Below, piece by piece: positions 13,246-25,689 of a stretch of DNA of 64,000 nt. The notes beneath the pieces were generated by a model that saw nothing but the letters and a program-made list of their open reading frames with translations, had not been told where the DNA came from and did not search any database. The translations under genes and the position numbers were made by a program. Within the stretch, counting starts at the first letter, position 1; every line of letters begins with the position of its first letter. Source of the stretch: Papaver somniferum (lineage: Eukaryota > Streptophyta > Magnoliopsida > Ranunculales > Papaveraceae); contig NC_039362.1 in the NCBI RefSeq assembly GCF_003573695.1, positions 11,955,630-12,019,629 on the forward strand, given 5' to 3'.

Positions 13246-14319
13246 TAAGATAACTTAATTTTGTTTATTGTTTGATATGCATTAGAAGGAAGCATTTGAA
13301 CTGGCTCATTTTTAGAATGTTATTTAGGATCTATTATTTTTTGGTTTTTGACCTGTTATATTGATTTCTTACCGATTCTTGAAATAAAGAGCTTTTGGTC
13401 TTTTCATATATCCTTATTTTTGTCTTAGAGTTAGTTACATACTACAGAGTAAGTACACGATTTCTATAAAATATTGATGTATGCATACTTCGTATGTACA
13501 TTATTCTTACAATTTAGAGAGGAGGACTCTCAAGGTGATGGAAATTATGTTCCCCAGCTGGATTTGATCTGATATATTTTACCTTCTTACTTTGCAAAAT
13601 CACATTTACTTTGAGGTTTTCATGTGGTTTATAGAACAACTATTCGATATATAGGCTTGATACTAGTATGTTTTATTACTTCTGCATTTCACAAAATTTG
13701 CTGATGAAAAACCAGTAATGTTGAAACTTATAGTTTAGAGGAAGGACTTACACAGACAAAGGGAACAAAGTAAAGTTGATGTGGTGAACTGATATGGATG
13801 AACAATGCTTAGTTTAAATGGTATAATTAAATCTGGAACCCTTGTGTTTATCACTCTACTGCTAGTAATATTTGGAAGATCAATAGGAATGTCTGTGCAA
13901 CCGGTTAGGACATAAAAAAGAGAGGTTTCAATGTTTCTACTAGATGCTACATGTGCAAAGAGGATCAAGATAACTTGTTCTTTGGCACTGCAAGTTTGGT
14001 CAACACTTATGGAATTGTTTAGGGGTATTTTTCCTTCCTAACTCCTTTATCTTTACATCCTTACTTTAAGTAGACATAAAAGCCATGTTGTTCAAAAATT
14101 ATGGGTTATTAACAGTTTCTGCACTATGGTGGAGATTTGGTTTGTCAGGAACAGAATTTCTTTGGTTTGGAGTTTTAGAAAGATCAAAGAGGAGAATTCT
14201 TATGTGGAATTCTGTTTATGACATGCATAACTTGAATAACTTGAAGTTCTTTAATATTGGTTGTAGGCCTTTGAAGTCTGTCATAGTTATGGAGTGTTAT
14301 TTCTTACTTCCCAAGAAGC

Positions 14320-14570
14320 ATATTACCTTATTGTGTTGTGATGGAGCCTCTAGATGTAACCCAATCTTTCAGGGTACGGTTTATTGTTAGGAACCATTTG
14401 GAACATTTTGAAGGTGCTGAATCTGGGAGGTCCTAGGGTAGCTACCAGCTATATTGCTGAAATTGTGATGGGCAGTCACTCATCAGAGGTGGAGAATCAT
14501 TATTCATTCTGATTCAAAGGCTATTCTCTATGCTTTCATGATAAGGAAACTTCCTTGGATGTTTTGGTCT
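14320..14570 (+). pseudogene. LINE-type RNase H fragment, copy 1
   Basis: ITLLCCDGASRCNP is followed by a frameshift. The remaining frame keeps HSDSKAILYAF, the SDS motif of plant RNase H domains (RVT_3 type, from non-LTR elements). Copy 2 lies at 19153-19422. Confidence 0.55.
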
Positions 14571-15366
14571 AGGTAGCACAAGGTTTGTTCCTGTCTGCAT
14601 TCTATTCACTTTAAACATGCTTTTCGTGAGCTTCTTGGCAGATTACCTTTTGCATTACAATTCAAGGCCTGGCTTTTAACAATGGCTTGAATATCCTTTT
14701 TTTTAAAGCAACTTGAATATCCTGACATCCCCTATATCAGATTTTGTTGATTTGTAGTGGCTCTTTTCTGGGATTTTGTGTTTGTTTAGGTTTTTGGTTC
14801 TCTGTCGGCCTTAAGGATCTCATTGGACTTGTCCATCTGTTTGTTCCTTTTCTTTTGTATCAGTTAATTTAATATAACATGAGCATCTGTAGTTCTATGT
14901 GACCCGTTTAAGTGGAATCAACTGTACAGTATACCTTGCAGAAAATCAGCAGATGAATTGTAGCAAGAAGTACGTGTACATAGAAATTGTAAAGCTGCAA
15001 GCCTGTCATCAGTTCTGTATCTGTATTCTCTAGTATGCAAGTTGACGTCTAGACTTCGACAATTGTCAGGAATCATTTGTCTGAACTCTCGGAAGTAGAC
15101 ATACTCTCTGCGATTGGAAAACCAGGAAAACTAGTCATTGCAAGCTATTCCAGTCTCCTCACTTTGTGGTTAGGTTCTATAATGTATTTTCTTTTGGTCA
15201 CTCTTCTTTTCCTTCAGCACGAATGGTGTCTGTGAATATCGACCCATGTACTTTAATTTTGAATAAGAGATGAGGAAGATAATTGGACTGATGGCAAGCC
15301 AAGCTTCAAGGGTTTGCGAACAAGAGAGTCCCGCCATCAACTTGAACTAACATTACAACATTGTTG

Positions 15367-17199
15367 GTCTCACTGTCTCGGTACTGAAAGCAGCAGTTGT
15401 TAGTGTTGTTGGTATAATCCAACAGTCACAAACCAGTTGTGTGTGCGTATCAACCCTCAACGTCGGCACATAATATTTTTGATCACTATGGATTATCAAA
15501 TTAAGGTTTAAATACAGGTCATAGGATAAAATAGGATCATTTTGAAGTAATTTCAAAGACCCCTTATCCGTTAATAGCTAATATGTTCCAAATTAATTAG
15601 TGTTAATTAAGTCGATTAGTAGTTGTTTAATTATGTTAATTGTGAAATTCATTATTACTAGTTGATCATGAAAATATGAAAAAAATTATAATTTTTTTTT
15701 ATCAAGAACATCATAATAGAATAGGTGGATGATGGCACACGTATTTCGATTATGGGTTGATGTTCATCATTCACTAAAAGCATTAAGAATGGATAGACAT
15801 TTTTTTAATATATAAGCAATTCCAACAATCACAAGGTATGGATGTTCTTACAAAATGACTGCGCTATATTTGTTTCTTTTTTTTTTGCCACAGTCCGAAG
15901 ATATGTATATTCATATTGTCGATTTGTGGAGGGTTCTCGTAGAATACTATATATATGTATCATTTTAATATACTGAATGAGTATGGGATCATACAACATG
16001 ATCCAATATTCGGTTTGGGAATGCTTATGAAATCATATACATTCCGATATTGAATATGATCTGATAATCCGTTTGAGAACGCGCACGAGATCATATGCCT
16101 TGATATTGATCTGAGTGTGATTTCATTTTTCCCAAAATCATACAAGGAATCGACATATCCGCCAATTCTAAATTGAGGTTCTTTATTTTTGAAATCATAA
16201 CCAGAATCGACGTATATAGAGATCTATATTGGCCAATTGCAACCTAAAAAACCTATAAAAATTTTGGGCATATTTTCTATGGATCGGTATAAATGTTCTC
16301 ACCGAGTGGTTTGTGTTAATATTCTTCAACGATGGAAAATATCAAACCAGAATCAGCCTATGTGTATGCTCATATCGACTGATTGTTTAGAGTCGGTTAA
16401 TGTGAACATTCATATTGGCCGATTCTGGCTAAATTCAGAAACCAAAATCTCTGAGAATACGAATTAATCAAAAATTAATTAAGGTTGTGCTTGATAGGAG
16501 TTAATTCCGTGGAATTAGCCGTGTATCCATGAAAATAACGTGTAATTCGTCGTTGATCAAAAATCTATTTCCATATAGAATTGTAAAAAAAAAACGTGGT
16601 CTAAAATATGTTTTAAACTTAATTCCACGAAATTCCATGAAAAATCTTTCCTAGCTTTCTGAATGCTTTCATTTCTCTATTATCAATCATAGCCTAAAAG
16701 AAATTGGCTGATCAAGAAGTGCCTAATAGTAAGAGTAACTTAGCGGTTTCACCTTTTTTTTTTAACACCCCTTGTCTCTTCATAATTTGGCAGGCCTCAA
16801 ATAAACTTGCCAGGTTTTGCCTTGGCATCCTTGCCTGAAATAATTACCATGTTTTATTGTGATTTTAGAGACCCGCCGTGGTCCAATGCTCTTGACAACT
16901 AAATATCGGACAAGCTCTAAGAATCGGTCCCCGTGAAAATTGGTATAATTAGCGAAAGCTCCCAAATTACGCTCCTAGCCATAAATAACAAAATATTCCT
17001 TGCTGGATAAAAGGGACTCACCAGATGTCCCAAAACCCCTCTTTAACAAATGACTCCAAAACTGAAACCCTAGATTCTTCTTCATCTTCTCTCTGTCTCT
17101 TCTCTAAATTTTTAAAAGCTTAGCTCACAGAATCCCTCCAAAATATGTATTGGTATTGATAATGAGAACTACTCGATCCTAACAATTCTGTTATCTCCG
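15367..17199. other. No gene seen between the F-box duplicates; includes F-box gene 2 leader
   Basis: This is AT-rich sequence with short tandem words (GATCATAT, about 15960-16100). From about 17040 to 17199 there is a C/T-rich stretch with AAACCCTAG and TCTTCTCTCTGTCTC, fitting the 5' leader of the F-box gene that starts at 17200. No coding domain was recognised in the rest. Confidence 0.5.
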
Positions 17200-18378
17200 A
17201 TGGATGAAGATATAATAGTGTGTGAGATACTAAGCAGACTCCCTGTGAAGTCACTCATGCGGTTCAAATCTGTATGTAAACATTGGTGTTACTTAATCAA
17301 ACGAGATCCATATTTCATTGATTTACACTTTTCTCGATCTAAATCACATCAATGTCTTTTCATCGTTGAGTTACAACAAAGTATTGGAGGAGTTGGAGGT
17401 GACATTATTTGCAGAGGACGTCGAGCGCAATTCGTGGCAGCTGAGTTGTCGCCGGGGGAACGAGGACGAGGTACAGTAACATCAACAATTCATACTATGA
17501 GTAAAACTGATTTGTTTAGTTACAGTACTATTGTTGGAATCGTAAACGGATTGATCTGTTTTGTTGATCGTAACAAACATGATGTTTGCATATACAATAT
17601 TAGCACGAGAGATCAAATTACACCTTGGATTAAATCAACTTTGTCGATGGAAGAGAAATTAATTGGTGTAGTTAGTGGTTCTTGTGTTTATAAATTTGGT
17701 TTCGATCCGGTCAGTAAGGATTATAAAGTGATAGGCAAGTGGAAAATTTTGGATGAATTTGAAATTTGGGGGGTCTTGACTGTTGGAGAAAATACATGGA
17801 GAAAGATTGATGAGGCACCGCCTTGTTATATTGGACCAAGTGCACCTTCTGTTTATGTGAATGGTTTTATCTATTGGTTCCCAAGTAGGTATACTGGTGG
17901 TGATGGATTTATAGTGGCATTTGAAGTTGGATGTGAAAAGTTCAGAGCGCTCCAAGTCCCTACTTTCATCCTTCGTCAGCGCTCGGATTATGATGGTGAC
18001 AAAGTTAATGTTTGTCTGTTAGAAGTGAATGGGAGTGTCGCTATATTACGTAGAATGACTGTTTGTGATATCAAGTTGTGGATATATGGACACATTGACA
18101 AGGAGAATAGTAAAGCTACCGCTATAAATTCTGGTGATAAGAATTGGACTGAAAAAAAAATCACATTGCCTGCAGTTTGTTGGGATCGAAATCGATTTCT
18201 TTGTTGTGATCCAATCAGCGGGACAGACCAACTAATCTTCGAAATCCACCAAAAGAACTCTGATGCACTTCCAGATTCAGTGTATTTATATTCTTATGAA
18301 TTGAAGAGTAAGAATTTCAAGCCGATTAAAATCAGTGGGATCCCATCGTCAGTTCCTATTGATGACACCAAAACTTAA
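17200..18378 (+). CDS. F-box protein with F-box-associated (FBA) domain, copy 2
   Basis: This is a single-exon, 392-residue protein. Residues 4-48 are an F-box (EILSRLPVKSLMRFKSVCKHW), the Skp1-binding module of SCF ubiquitin ligases. Residues from about 100 form an FBA-type region (TIVGIVNGLICFVDRNKH, FGFDPVSKDYKVI) that would bind the substrate; the target is unknown. The ATG at 17200 follows a C/T-rich leader and is the only start that includes the whole F-box. Compared with copy 1 the protein stops 19 residues early, because an A-to-T change creates TAA at 18376. It is probably functional or only slightly shortened. Confidence 0.88.
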   Translation: MDEDIIVCEILSRLPVKSLMRFKSVCKHWCYLIKRDPYFIDLHFSRSKSHQCLFIVELQQSIGGVGGDIICRGRRAQFVAAELSPGERGRGTVTSTIHTMSKTDLFSYSTIVGIVNGLICFVDRNKHDVCIYNISTRDQITPWIKSTLSMEEKLIGVVSGSCVYKFGFDPVSKDYKVIGKWKILDEFEIWGVLTVGENTWRKIDEAPPCYIGPSAPSVYVNGFIYWFPSRYTGGDGFIVAFEVGCEKFRALQVPTFILRQRSDYDGDKVNVCLLEVNGSVAILRRMTVCDIKLWIYGHIDKENSKATAINSGDKNWTEKKITLPAVCWDRNRFLCCDPISGTDQLIFEIHQKNSDALPDSVYLYSYELKSKNFKPIKISGIPSSVPIDDTKT

Positions 18379-20283
18379 CTCTGTAGATCATTCAGTGAAA
18401 GCCTTTATTCCTTTTCAGCCGCAGAAAAGAAGCAAGGTATATTTTAGTAAGATAACTTAATTTGTTTATTGTTTGATATGCATTAGAAGGAAGCATTTGA
18501 ACTGGCTCATTTTTAGAATGTTATTCAGGATCTATTTGTATTTTATTTTTTGACCTGTTATATTGATTTCTTACTGATTCTTGAAATAAAGAGCACTTTT
18601 TGGACTTTTCATCTATCCTTATTTTTGTCTTAGTGCTAGTTACATACATGGATGAACAATGTCACTAGTTAAATGGTATAAGAAAATCTGTAACCCTTGT
18701 GTTTATCACTCTACTGCTAGTAATATTTGAAAGATCACTAGGAATGTCTGTGCAAAGAGGATCAAGATAACTTGGGTCATATTCTTAGGCACTGCAGGTT
18801 TGGCCAACACTTACGGAGTTGGGTATGTTTCCTTCCTATAAATCCTTTATCTTTACATTTACTTTAAGTAGACATAATAGCCCTGTTGTTCAAGAATTAT
18901 GGATTATTATCAGTTTCTGCGCTATGGTGGGGATTTGGTTTGTTAGGGACAGAATTTTCGTTGATGTAGGAAATTGGAGTTTAGAAAGATCAAGAGGAGG
19001 ATTCTTCACCTCACTCATGATTCTGCTGTCAAATTAAAAGGTTCTATGTGGAATTTTGTTTATGACATGCATATCTTAATATTGGTTGTAGGCCTTTGAA
19101 GTCTGTCATAGTTGTGGAGTGTTATTTCTTATTTCCTGAGAAGCATATTACCTTATTGTGCTGTGACGGAGCCTCTAAATGTAACCCAGGTCTCGCAGGG
19201 TACGGTTTTGTTGTCAGGAACCATTTGAAACATTTTGAAGGTACTGAATCTGGGGGTCCTGGGGTAGCTACCAACTATATTGCTAAAATTATGGCTGCCA
19301 TTTGTGCTATGCAATGGGCAGTCACTCATCAGAGGTGGAGAATCATTATTCATTCCGCCTCGAAAGCTATTCTCTATGCTTTCACGAACAGGAGACTCCC
19401 TTGGATGTTTTGGTCTAGGTAGCACAAAACTTATTCCTGTCTGCATCCTATTCACTTAAGACATGCTTTCCTTAGCTTCTTGGCAGATTGCTTTTTCCAT
19501 TACAATTCAAGGCCTGGCTTTTTACAACGGCTTGATTATCCCTTTTTTTTTTGAAGCAACTTGAATATCCTGACATCCCCTATATCAGATTTTGAATTGT
19601 AGTGGCTGTTTTCTGGGATTTTATTTTTGTTTAGTTTTTTGATTCTCTGATTTCGGCCTTAAGAATCTCTTGTCCATCTATTTGATCCTTTTCTTTTGTA
19701 TCAGTTGATTTAATATTACATGAGAACCTGTAGTTCTATATGTGACCCGTTTAAGTGGAATCAACTGTACAGTATACCTTGTAGAAAATCAGCAGATGAA
19801 TTGTAGCAAGAAGTATGTGTACAGAGAAATTGTAAAGCTGCAAGCTAGACTGTTGCATCAGTTTTGTATTTATATTCTCTAGTATGCAATTTGACTTCTA
19901 GACTCTGACAGTTGCCAGGAATCATTTGTCTGAACTCACTTACTCTCTCAGAAAGTAGACCTACCCTCCACAGCAGTTGGAAAAACCAGGAAAGCTAGTC
20001 ATTGCTAGCTGTTCCAGACTCCTCACTTTGCGGTTAGTTTCCATGATATTTTCTTTTGGTCACTGTCTTGCTCTTCAGAACGAGTGGTGTCTGGGAATAT
20101 GGACCTAGCTACTTGAGTTTTGAATAGGCCTGCTTAGTTTGGACAATATGAGAAAAATAATTGCAGTGATGGCAAGTCCAGCTTCAAGGCTTGCGAATAA
20201 GAGATGATGAGAGTTCTGTCCTGTGTAAAAATTTGAATTTTAGACTGCTTAACGGATGGAACTAACATTACAACATTGTTGGG
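17231..20283 (+). repeat. Tandem segmental duplication, unit 2
   Basis: Counterpart of 12028-15366. It has indels in the 3' flank (a block of about 300 bp around 13440-13790 in unit 1 is shortened here). Confidence 0.85.
19153..19422 (+). pseudogene. LINE-type RNase H fragment, copy 2
   Basis: LLCCDGASKCNPGLAGYGFV is the first catalytic-Asp segment of an RNase H fold. It is followed by a recognisable helix region, but the Glu of AE is now Lys (YIAKIMAA) and the SDS motif reads SAS, so it is catalytically dead. It stops at 19420. Together with unit 1 it shows that the duplication carried an old retroelement scrap. Confidence 0.55.
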
Positions 20284-20492
20284 GAAGAGCAGCAGCTGCT
20301 GCTATTGATGTTGAGAAAATTGTTCAAGCTTTAAATGGTGGTCTGGCAAGAGTTCCTTGGAGGTTAGTTTATTATGTGAACCAGGTAAAACAGATTGCTT
20401 TGAAATTTGGTCAGGTCGAATTCTCATCCATTATGAGAGGGCAAACGAAGTTGCCCGTCGACCGGAAACTGAATTTTACAGTGAATAATTGA
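20256..20492 (+). pseudogene. Possible RNase H C-terminal scrap
   Basis: VEKIVQALNGGLARVPWRLV...ALKFGQVEFSSIMRGQ resembles the last helices and hxxR segment of LINE-derived RNase H domains. It is weak, without catalytic residues, and could be chance. Confidence 0.3.
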
Positions 20493-20795
20493 TTGTTACT
20501 AGTGGTTGATGCAGGAGAAGTTGCAGATTTAAAAAGAAGCTTGTTGGGCAGGAAATATTATATGGAACCATAAAAACCCTAGGAAGACTTGTTTTGTTCT
20601 CTGGCAAGCTGGCATAGGTTAGACCACAATCAATACTTCAATTAATATGTCAGTGGAATTCAGAAGCCTTTTGACGGAGAAGCATAGTGGGGACCGAAAA
20701 CTTTGATAGTGCTTTCCAAAACCGATTAATGATGCAGCAATAATGAGTGCCAAGTTTATTGCTTCCAACTTTGGAAGTATACAGTGGCGTTTCAG
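20493..20795. other. 3' flank of the PCC13-62 gene; nothing else seen
   Basis: This is non-coding sequence downstream, on the - strand, of the stop codon. No clear polyadenylation signal was identified. Confidence 0.4.
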
Positions 20796-21760
20796 TTATG
20801 ATTTGTAATGGTATAGTAGTAGTTCTCTGGCAATCTTTCCATTTTCTCCTTTTGGGAAGAATCCACCGGGAACATGTTCGCTCCCAGTTGCATATACAAT
20901 CCTCAAAACTTCACGCGGTGTTCCAGCGTAAGATAGGGAATTATAGTCAGCTGACAACAAGTTGCTGGTTGTTCGATTCTCTGCTCCCAAGTATGGAGGC
21001 ACACGGATACCTTCATCTTTAATGCCGCACATCCCTAATGCATTGCTCAGCGCTGAGACACGCTCTGTATATTTGGCGACAGTGTGATCATATGGGTACA
21101 CTTTATAATCTGCCCTCTCGTACAGATACTTCCTTATGACAGCGTCCTGCCCTGCTGCTACTCCTAATAAATCTGCTAACAGCTGCAACAACACACACCA
21201 ATATGCAGAACTTATATTACATAAAAATTAACGTTCAAATATGAACGACAATGAACTGGACAAATTATACTACCTCTGATTTCAGGACGAGCGATTTTTT
21301 CACTTTTTTAATTTACGATATTTTTAGATAAAAGTTGAAAAGATGAAAGTGTCATTTTTTCTGAGATGGAGGGAGTGTATAATGGTATAACTAGAGTTTG
21401 TACCCTTTTGGTTTTCCATCCCTTGATGAATGGATTCGCACCAACGTAAGTGTTAATTCCATAGTATGGAATCACGTATGCAGCCAACATGAAATTCAGG
21501 GTGTTTGCGTATGGATCAAACGGAGGATCCAGAGGATATCCAAACGCATTATTCATTATCTTAGCAAAAATACTAGCACTGAGATCCACCAACGGCCTTG
21601 GAAATCCACCAACTGTCGTTTTAATAGCCCTAATAATATAAACAATGCCATAGTTATGAATTGGACGAGAAAAAAAATGGAGGAAAGCTGCAAAAATCTA
21701 CCTTATATGGCCAACTTGTTGATATCCAAACTCCTCGATAATACGGCTAACAAGTTTATC

Positions 21761-21769
21761 AAGATTAGC
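21761..21769. repeat. 9-bp target-site duplication of TE1, left copy
   Basis: AAGATTAGC, identical to 29199-29207. In the gene it encodes Ala-Asn-Leu on the - strand. An 8-bp reading with fully symmetrical TIRs beginning CCTAG is equally compatible. Confidence 0.85.
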
Positions 21770-21811
21770 CTAGTTTAATTGGGGGCCATAACTTCCAATT
21801 GGGGGCCATGG
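21770..21811 (+). repeat. Left terminal inverted repeat of TE1
   Basis: It pairs with 29158-29198 with about one mismatch (CTTCC versus CTTCT). It is internally duplicated (AATTGGGGGCCAT twice, 20 bp apart). Confidence 0.88.
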
Positions 21812-22338
21812 AATTTTGTTTGCCCCCAAAATTTTCAGGGATGTAAATATCGCAATATGAATATACTATTTTACCCTTCACTAACTGAAAATCAGTTTCA
21901 CTAATTAACTACGCTAATTAAGACCCCTGATCTATATATCCTAATTAAATCAAAGAGAAAATCAGTTTCTCTTTTATCTTCATCTTCCTCTCCTTCCTTT
22001 CTCTTCTCCACCTCCACCATTAACGACTCCACCTCCACCGAGGAAAATTCTTCGAACTGATTCATCGCGTAATCGTCGATGATAAAACTTTAATCGACGA
22101 TTAACTTCTTCTACAAATATGGCTAAAACAAAGCAAACCGCTCGCAAAACACTTCAAATTCCTAATCTTGTAGATACGGTGAATGCAAAGGTGTACGTGC
22201 GAAGAGCTCCTGAAGCAAGCAAATCGAAACCCAAAAAGGGAATGGCTCCAATTAGAGGGTACGTGAACTTAAACCCACCTCCTATTCGATGTTTTGGTTG
22301 TTTTTTGATTGTGTAATCGAGATTGGTAACTGAAAAAT

Positions 22339-22860
22339 AGAAGTTACAGAGTGAGAGTCGTTAGCATCGAAGAAATAATACCCTAACGACTCTTACATTG
22401 CATGCTTTTTCTATGAAAAATCGTTAACCTGTTAGTGTAAATATGACGACCCTTGTTCTGCTACTTCGACCTTTTGTGCCCTAGAATAGAGTCGTCGCCA
22501 TATTAGGTTGAAGATGACGACTGTAGTTTGATGACCCCAAATTAGTGCGTAACGACTCTGGGTTGAACTTGAACTGCCTTCTGTTGGAGAAAACGATAGA
22601 GTCGTCAGTAGTATATAATCCCTAGACTAGAGTCGTCAGTAATCTATAATCCCTAGAGTCGTTATCTCTTTTATAGGGTCGGCAGTTACTTGTTTGACAA
22701 CCCAAGTTTAATCTTTAACGACCCTTTAAGGACCAAAATCATCCTCACTGTCCAATTTTTGCAAAGAGTCGTTACCTTATAAATTACAGACGTTACCTTG
22801 TAATGAAGAGTCGTTAGTTGTTAGAGCATATCATTGACGACTCTTTAACTGATAGAGATA
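22339..22860. repeat. GAGTCGT/ACGACTC motif array 1 (intron of PMD gene)
   Basis: About 15 copies of (A/G)GAGTCGT(T/C)A or its complement occur in both orientations at irregular 20-60 bp spacing, entirely within the first intron of the PMD gene. Confidence 0.85.
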
Positions 22861-24786
22861 AAGTTGATGTCTTATAAAAAAAAAAATTCGTGTTTGGAAT
22901 GTAGTGACAAGAAAACGAAAGACAAGGTTGAAATCACGAAAACTCCTCCTTCGAAACCTCCCCGCAACGATAAATACTTACTTGCCGGTCCATTGCGCGG
23001 AAGAAGGCCGAGTGAGGTATCATTTTCTATCACCGAACCAAGAGACAAAGGTAATGAGTTGTACGATTCGTCAGAATCAGACACTCTTGTTGTTTCAGCT
23101 AACACTAGTGCTGAAGAAGAAGATGAACAATAAGAAGAGCAAGTAGATGAGGAACAGGGTGTAGTTAATGAGATACAAGAATAAGAGATTCAAGAAGAAG
23201 AAGAGAAACAAGAAGAAGAGCAAAAAGAGGAGGAAGAGGGTGAAGGTAATGGTAGTGGTGATGATGAGGATGATGGTAATCAGGAGGAACAACATAAAGG
23301 TAATAATGACGGTGATGATAATGATGATGAGGAGGAAGAGAATGAAGGTAATGATGATGAAAAGGATGAAGGTGGTGATGATGGTAAAACCACTGTTGAG
23401 GATGAGGAAGAGAATGCAAAGGCGAAAAAGTCGGTAAAGAGGGTTAAGAAGGATGGAATAGATATTGCACCCAGTGCGAGACACATTCCCGCTACTCATT
23501 TGATGTTGCCTCCTCTTCGAGGTGGTAAACTTAGAGGAGAACCTAGAGATGGGGGCAAAGTTCTATTTGAATATCCTGGATCGTGGGCTCATTGCATTAG
23601 TGAGACAATCGTAAGAATCCCAAATTTGCTTGTTATTTGATTAGTTGGTGTTAACTTGTTTATGTTTTGTTTTTAAATACATGTTTGTTTATGTTTTGTA
23701 GGATCATAAGGATGCCACACGTCTTTTCCGGCACCAATCTTCTTTCAATAAAATGGAGTTGTGGCCGCTAGAAGGTGAATGTGCAAGAGTTAGAAATTTG
23801 GTTCAAAACTCAGGTTTGTACAATGTCGTTGTGAACTCTATGATTGTGTATGACAAGGTCGCAGTATCTAGTTTCTGTGAAAGTTATCACGCTGAAGTTG
23901 ACACATTCCAACTTCCTTTTGGTGAGATGGAGATAACTCCTGATGACGTAGAACAGATATTAGGGTTGCAGGTCGAAGGCAAATCAACCGGTGAGAAGTT
24001 CAAGAGAAGGCCTAGTTGGGAAGACATCTATACATGGACCAAGAACTTGTTTGGCTGGGATTCCGAGAAGACTAATGGGCTTTTCGAGAAGGGACCTAAG
24101 TACCCGAAGAAAGAGTTCAAACTTGTAGATATTAGGAACATGTTTTCTGGGACAGAAAAGAAGGAAAAAGAAGGAGGTCTCTCTGATATGGAATGTCGCT
24201 ATGCGGTGGCTGGGTATTTGTTGTATGTCCTTGCGTCGGTTACATTTCCTGACAGCAAAGGTAATCGGGTGAGCGCCAACCTTTTTCAGCTTTTGGATCC
24301 CTTGGAAGATGTGAGCAAGTACTCTTGGGGGACTGCCGTAATTGCACACCTGAATTGTCAGCTTTCTCAGGGATCTCGCAAACTAACTTCTCAAATTAAT
24401 GGGAATTTGGCTCTAATCCAGGTATTTGGATTGATGTAAGTTTTCTTATTTTTGTACATTTTAAAAATTGAATTATTTATGTTTATTTCATTGGTTGCTA
24501 TAGGTGTGGATTTATGATCATTTCCCATCACTGATCAAAGATAATGAAGATGTGGAACTCAACCCAAAATGGAGCAAAGGTAGTCCAACGGGAACCAAAT
24601 ACTTGTTCACTGGTTCTCAAGATAGGGAACAAACTGATGCGTTGATACAAATGCGTCAAAAACTTGACAACATCACGGCTAAAGAGGTAGTCTTCAATCC
24701 GTACAAGAATAATAGATGGCGCAATGGAAGATGTCGTGTATTACCATGGCCCTTTGTTTCACCCTAACGGTTTTTCAATGTATAAT

Positions 24787-24827
24787 NNNNNNNNNNNNNN
24801 NNNNNNNNNNNNNNNNNNNNNNNNNNN
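24787..24827. other. 41-N gap inside the PMD gene
   Basis: A short sequencing gap between NGFSMYN and RIMRQLGF in the PMD frame. Comparison to the family suggests only a few residues are hidden. Confidence 0.95.
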
Positions 24828-25689
24828 CGATAAGAATCATGCGTCAACTTGGTTTTATTCAAGATTCACCCGATGAGGATTATGTACCTCAGTTCAAGCA
24901 CAAGTTGGAAAAGTGCGAGGCTGACGAAGCGGGTATAAAGGTGGCTTATGAACCTGAAGTTGATGTCAAGCATTGGAATGATAGATACTCTAGGCTTGTA
25001 TACATCTCATGGTGGGTGCATGCGGATGAAGGTCATGAGGCAACACCGGATTACGTCGAATGGTATGAAGTCTTCTCCCATGGTAGGGTGATATGGGTAG
25101 ATCCGACTCCGGGTAGGAGGACCAACAGAGCATCCACCTCTTCTTCTTCTCAAGTCGACAGTAGAGATGCTACTTCCATTCTGACACTAGTGGTGAGTAT
25201 TTAATTTTGTAATTGTGTTATTCATCTACATATAAGAGAGTTAATGTGAAATTGTTTTTGAATGCATATAGAGGGAGCGAATGAAGCTTCTTGTCAAGGC
25301 TTTTTGTTGCTCGGCTGACAAAGGGGAAGTGATGGATCCTACGGAGCAATGCCGGTAGCCAACATCATGATGAACATCCCTTAGAGGTACAAGAAATTAC
25401 TAGAGAAGATGTCGGTTCCCCAGAGGGTGCTCCTCCTAAGAAAAGCCGGAGAGTTAGCAGGTTAGAGAGGCAGTAAGGTGGTGGTCGAGGTTGAGATGGT
25501 CGACTTCAACTTATGTTAATTTTACTTTAGGAATTGAACTTAAGTGTGTGTTGAAACAACTTATGTGTTTGGTTTGGAGTCTTTGTTTCGAGTGATTTTA
25601 TGTTTGGTAAATCCTGTGTTTGTTGAAAATACTATGTTTTCAAGTATGATCGTTAGAACCATGTAGTACTCGAATGCAGACAACATTTC

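Larger units (their letters stand above)
12028..15366 (+). repeat. Tandem segmental duplication, unit 1
   Basis: It aligns with 17231-20283 (offset 5203 bp at the left edge). It covers the F-box gene, its 3' flank and an RNase H-like remnant. Similarity ends near GAACTAACATTACAACATTG (15342 and 20260). Confidence 0.85.
22119..25475 (+). pseudogene. Plant mobile domain (PMD) protein gene of TE1, damaged
   Basis: Exons: 22119-22258 (MAKTKQTARKTLQIPN..., a histone H3 tail look-alike, then basic), 22905-23610 (basic, then a long Glu/Asp/Gly-rich linker), 23702-24421 and 24504 to about 24786 (PMD core: LWPLEGECARVRNLVQNSGL, DTFQLPFGEMEITPDDVEQI), an N run, 24828-25192 (RIMRQLGFIQDSP, YISWWVHADEG), and 25272-25475 (basic C-terminus ending KKSRRVSRLERQ). 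GT-AG borders and phases fit throughout. Lesions: two in-frame TAA codons in the acidic linker (23131 and about 23182), a one-base frameshift near 24717, and a stop or frameshift near 25359. PMD proteins of hosts (MAIN, MAIL1) act in silencing and genome stability; TE-borne versions are widespread, with unknown function. Confidence 0.85.

Noticed and set aside
22119..22316. A histone H3 gene
   Set aside because: Only the first ten residues are H3-like; the rest of the exon and the splice continuation are PMD gene.
23165..23499. His/Leu/Phe-rich and Arg/Lys-rich frames across the acidic linker
   Set aside because: They are frame shadows of the GAA/GAT-rich acidic linker of the PMD gene.
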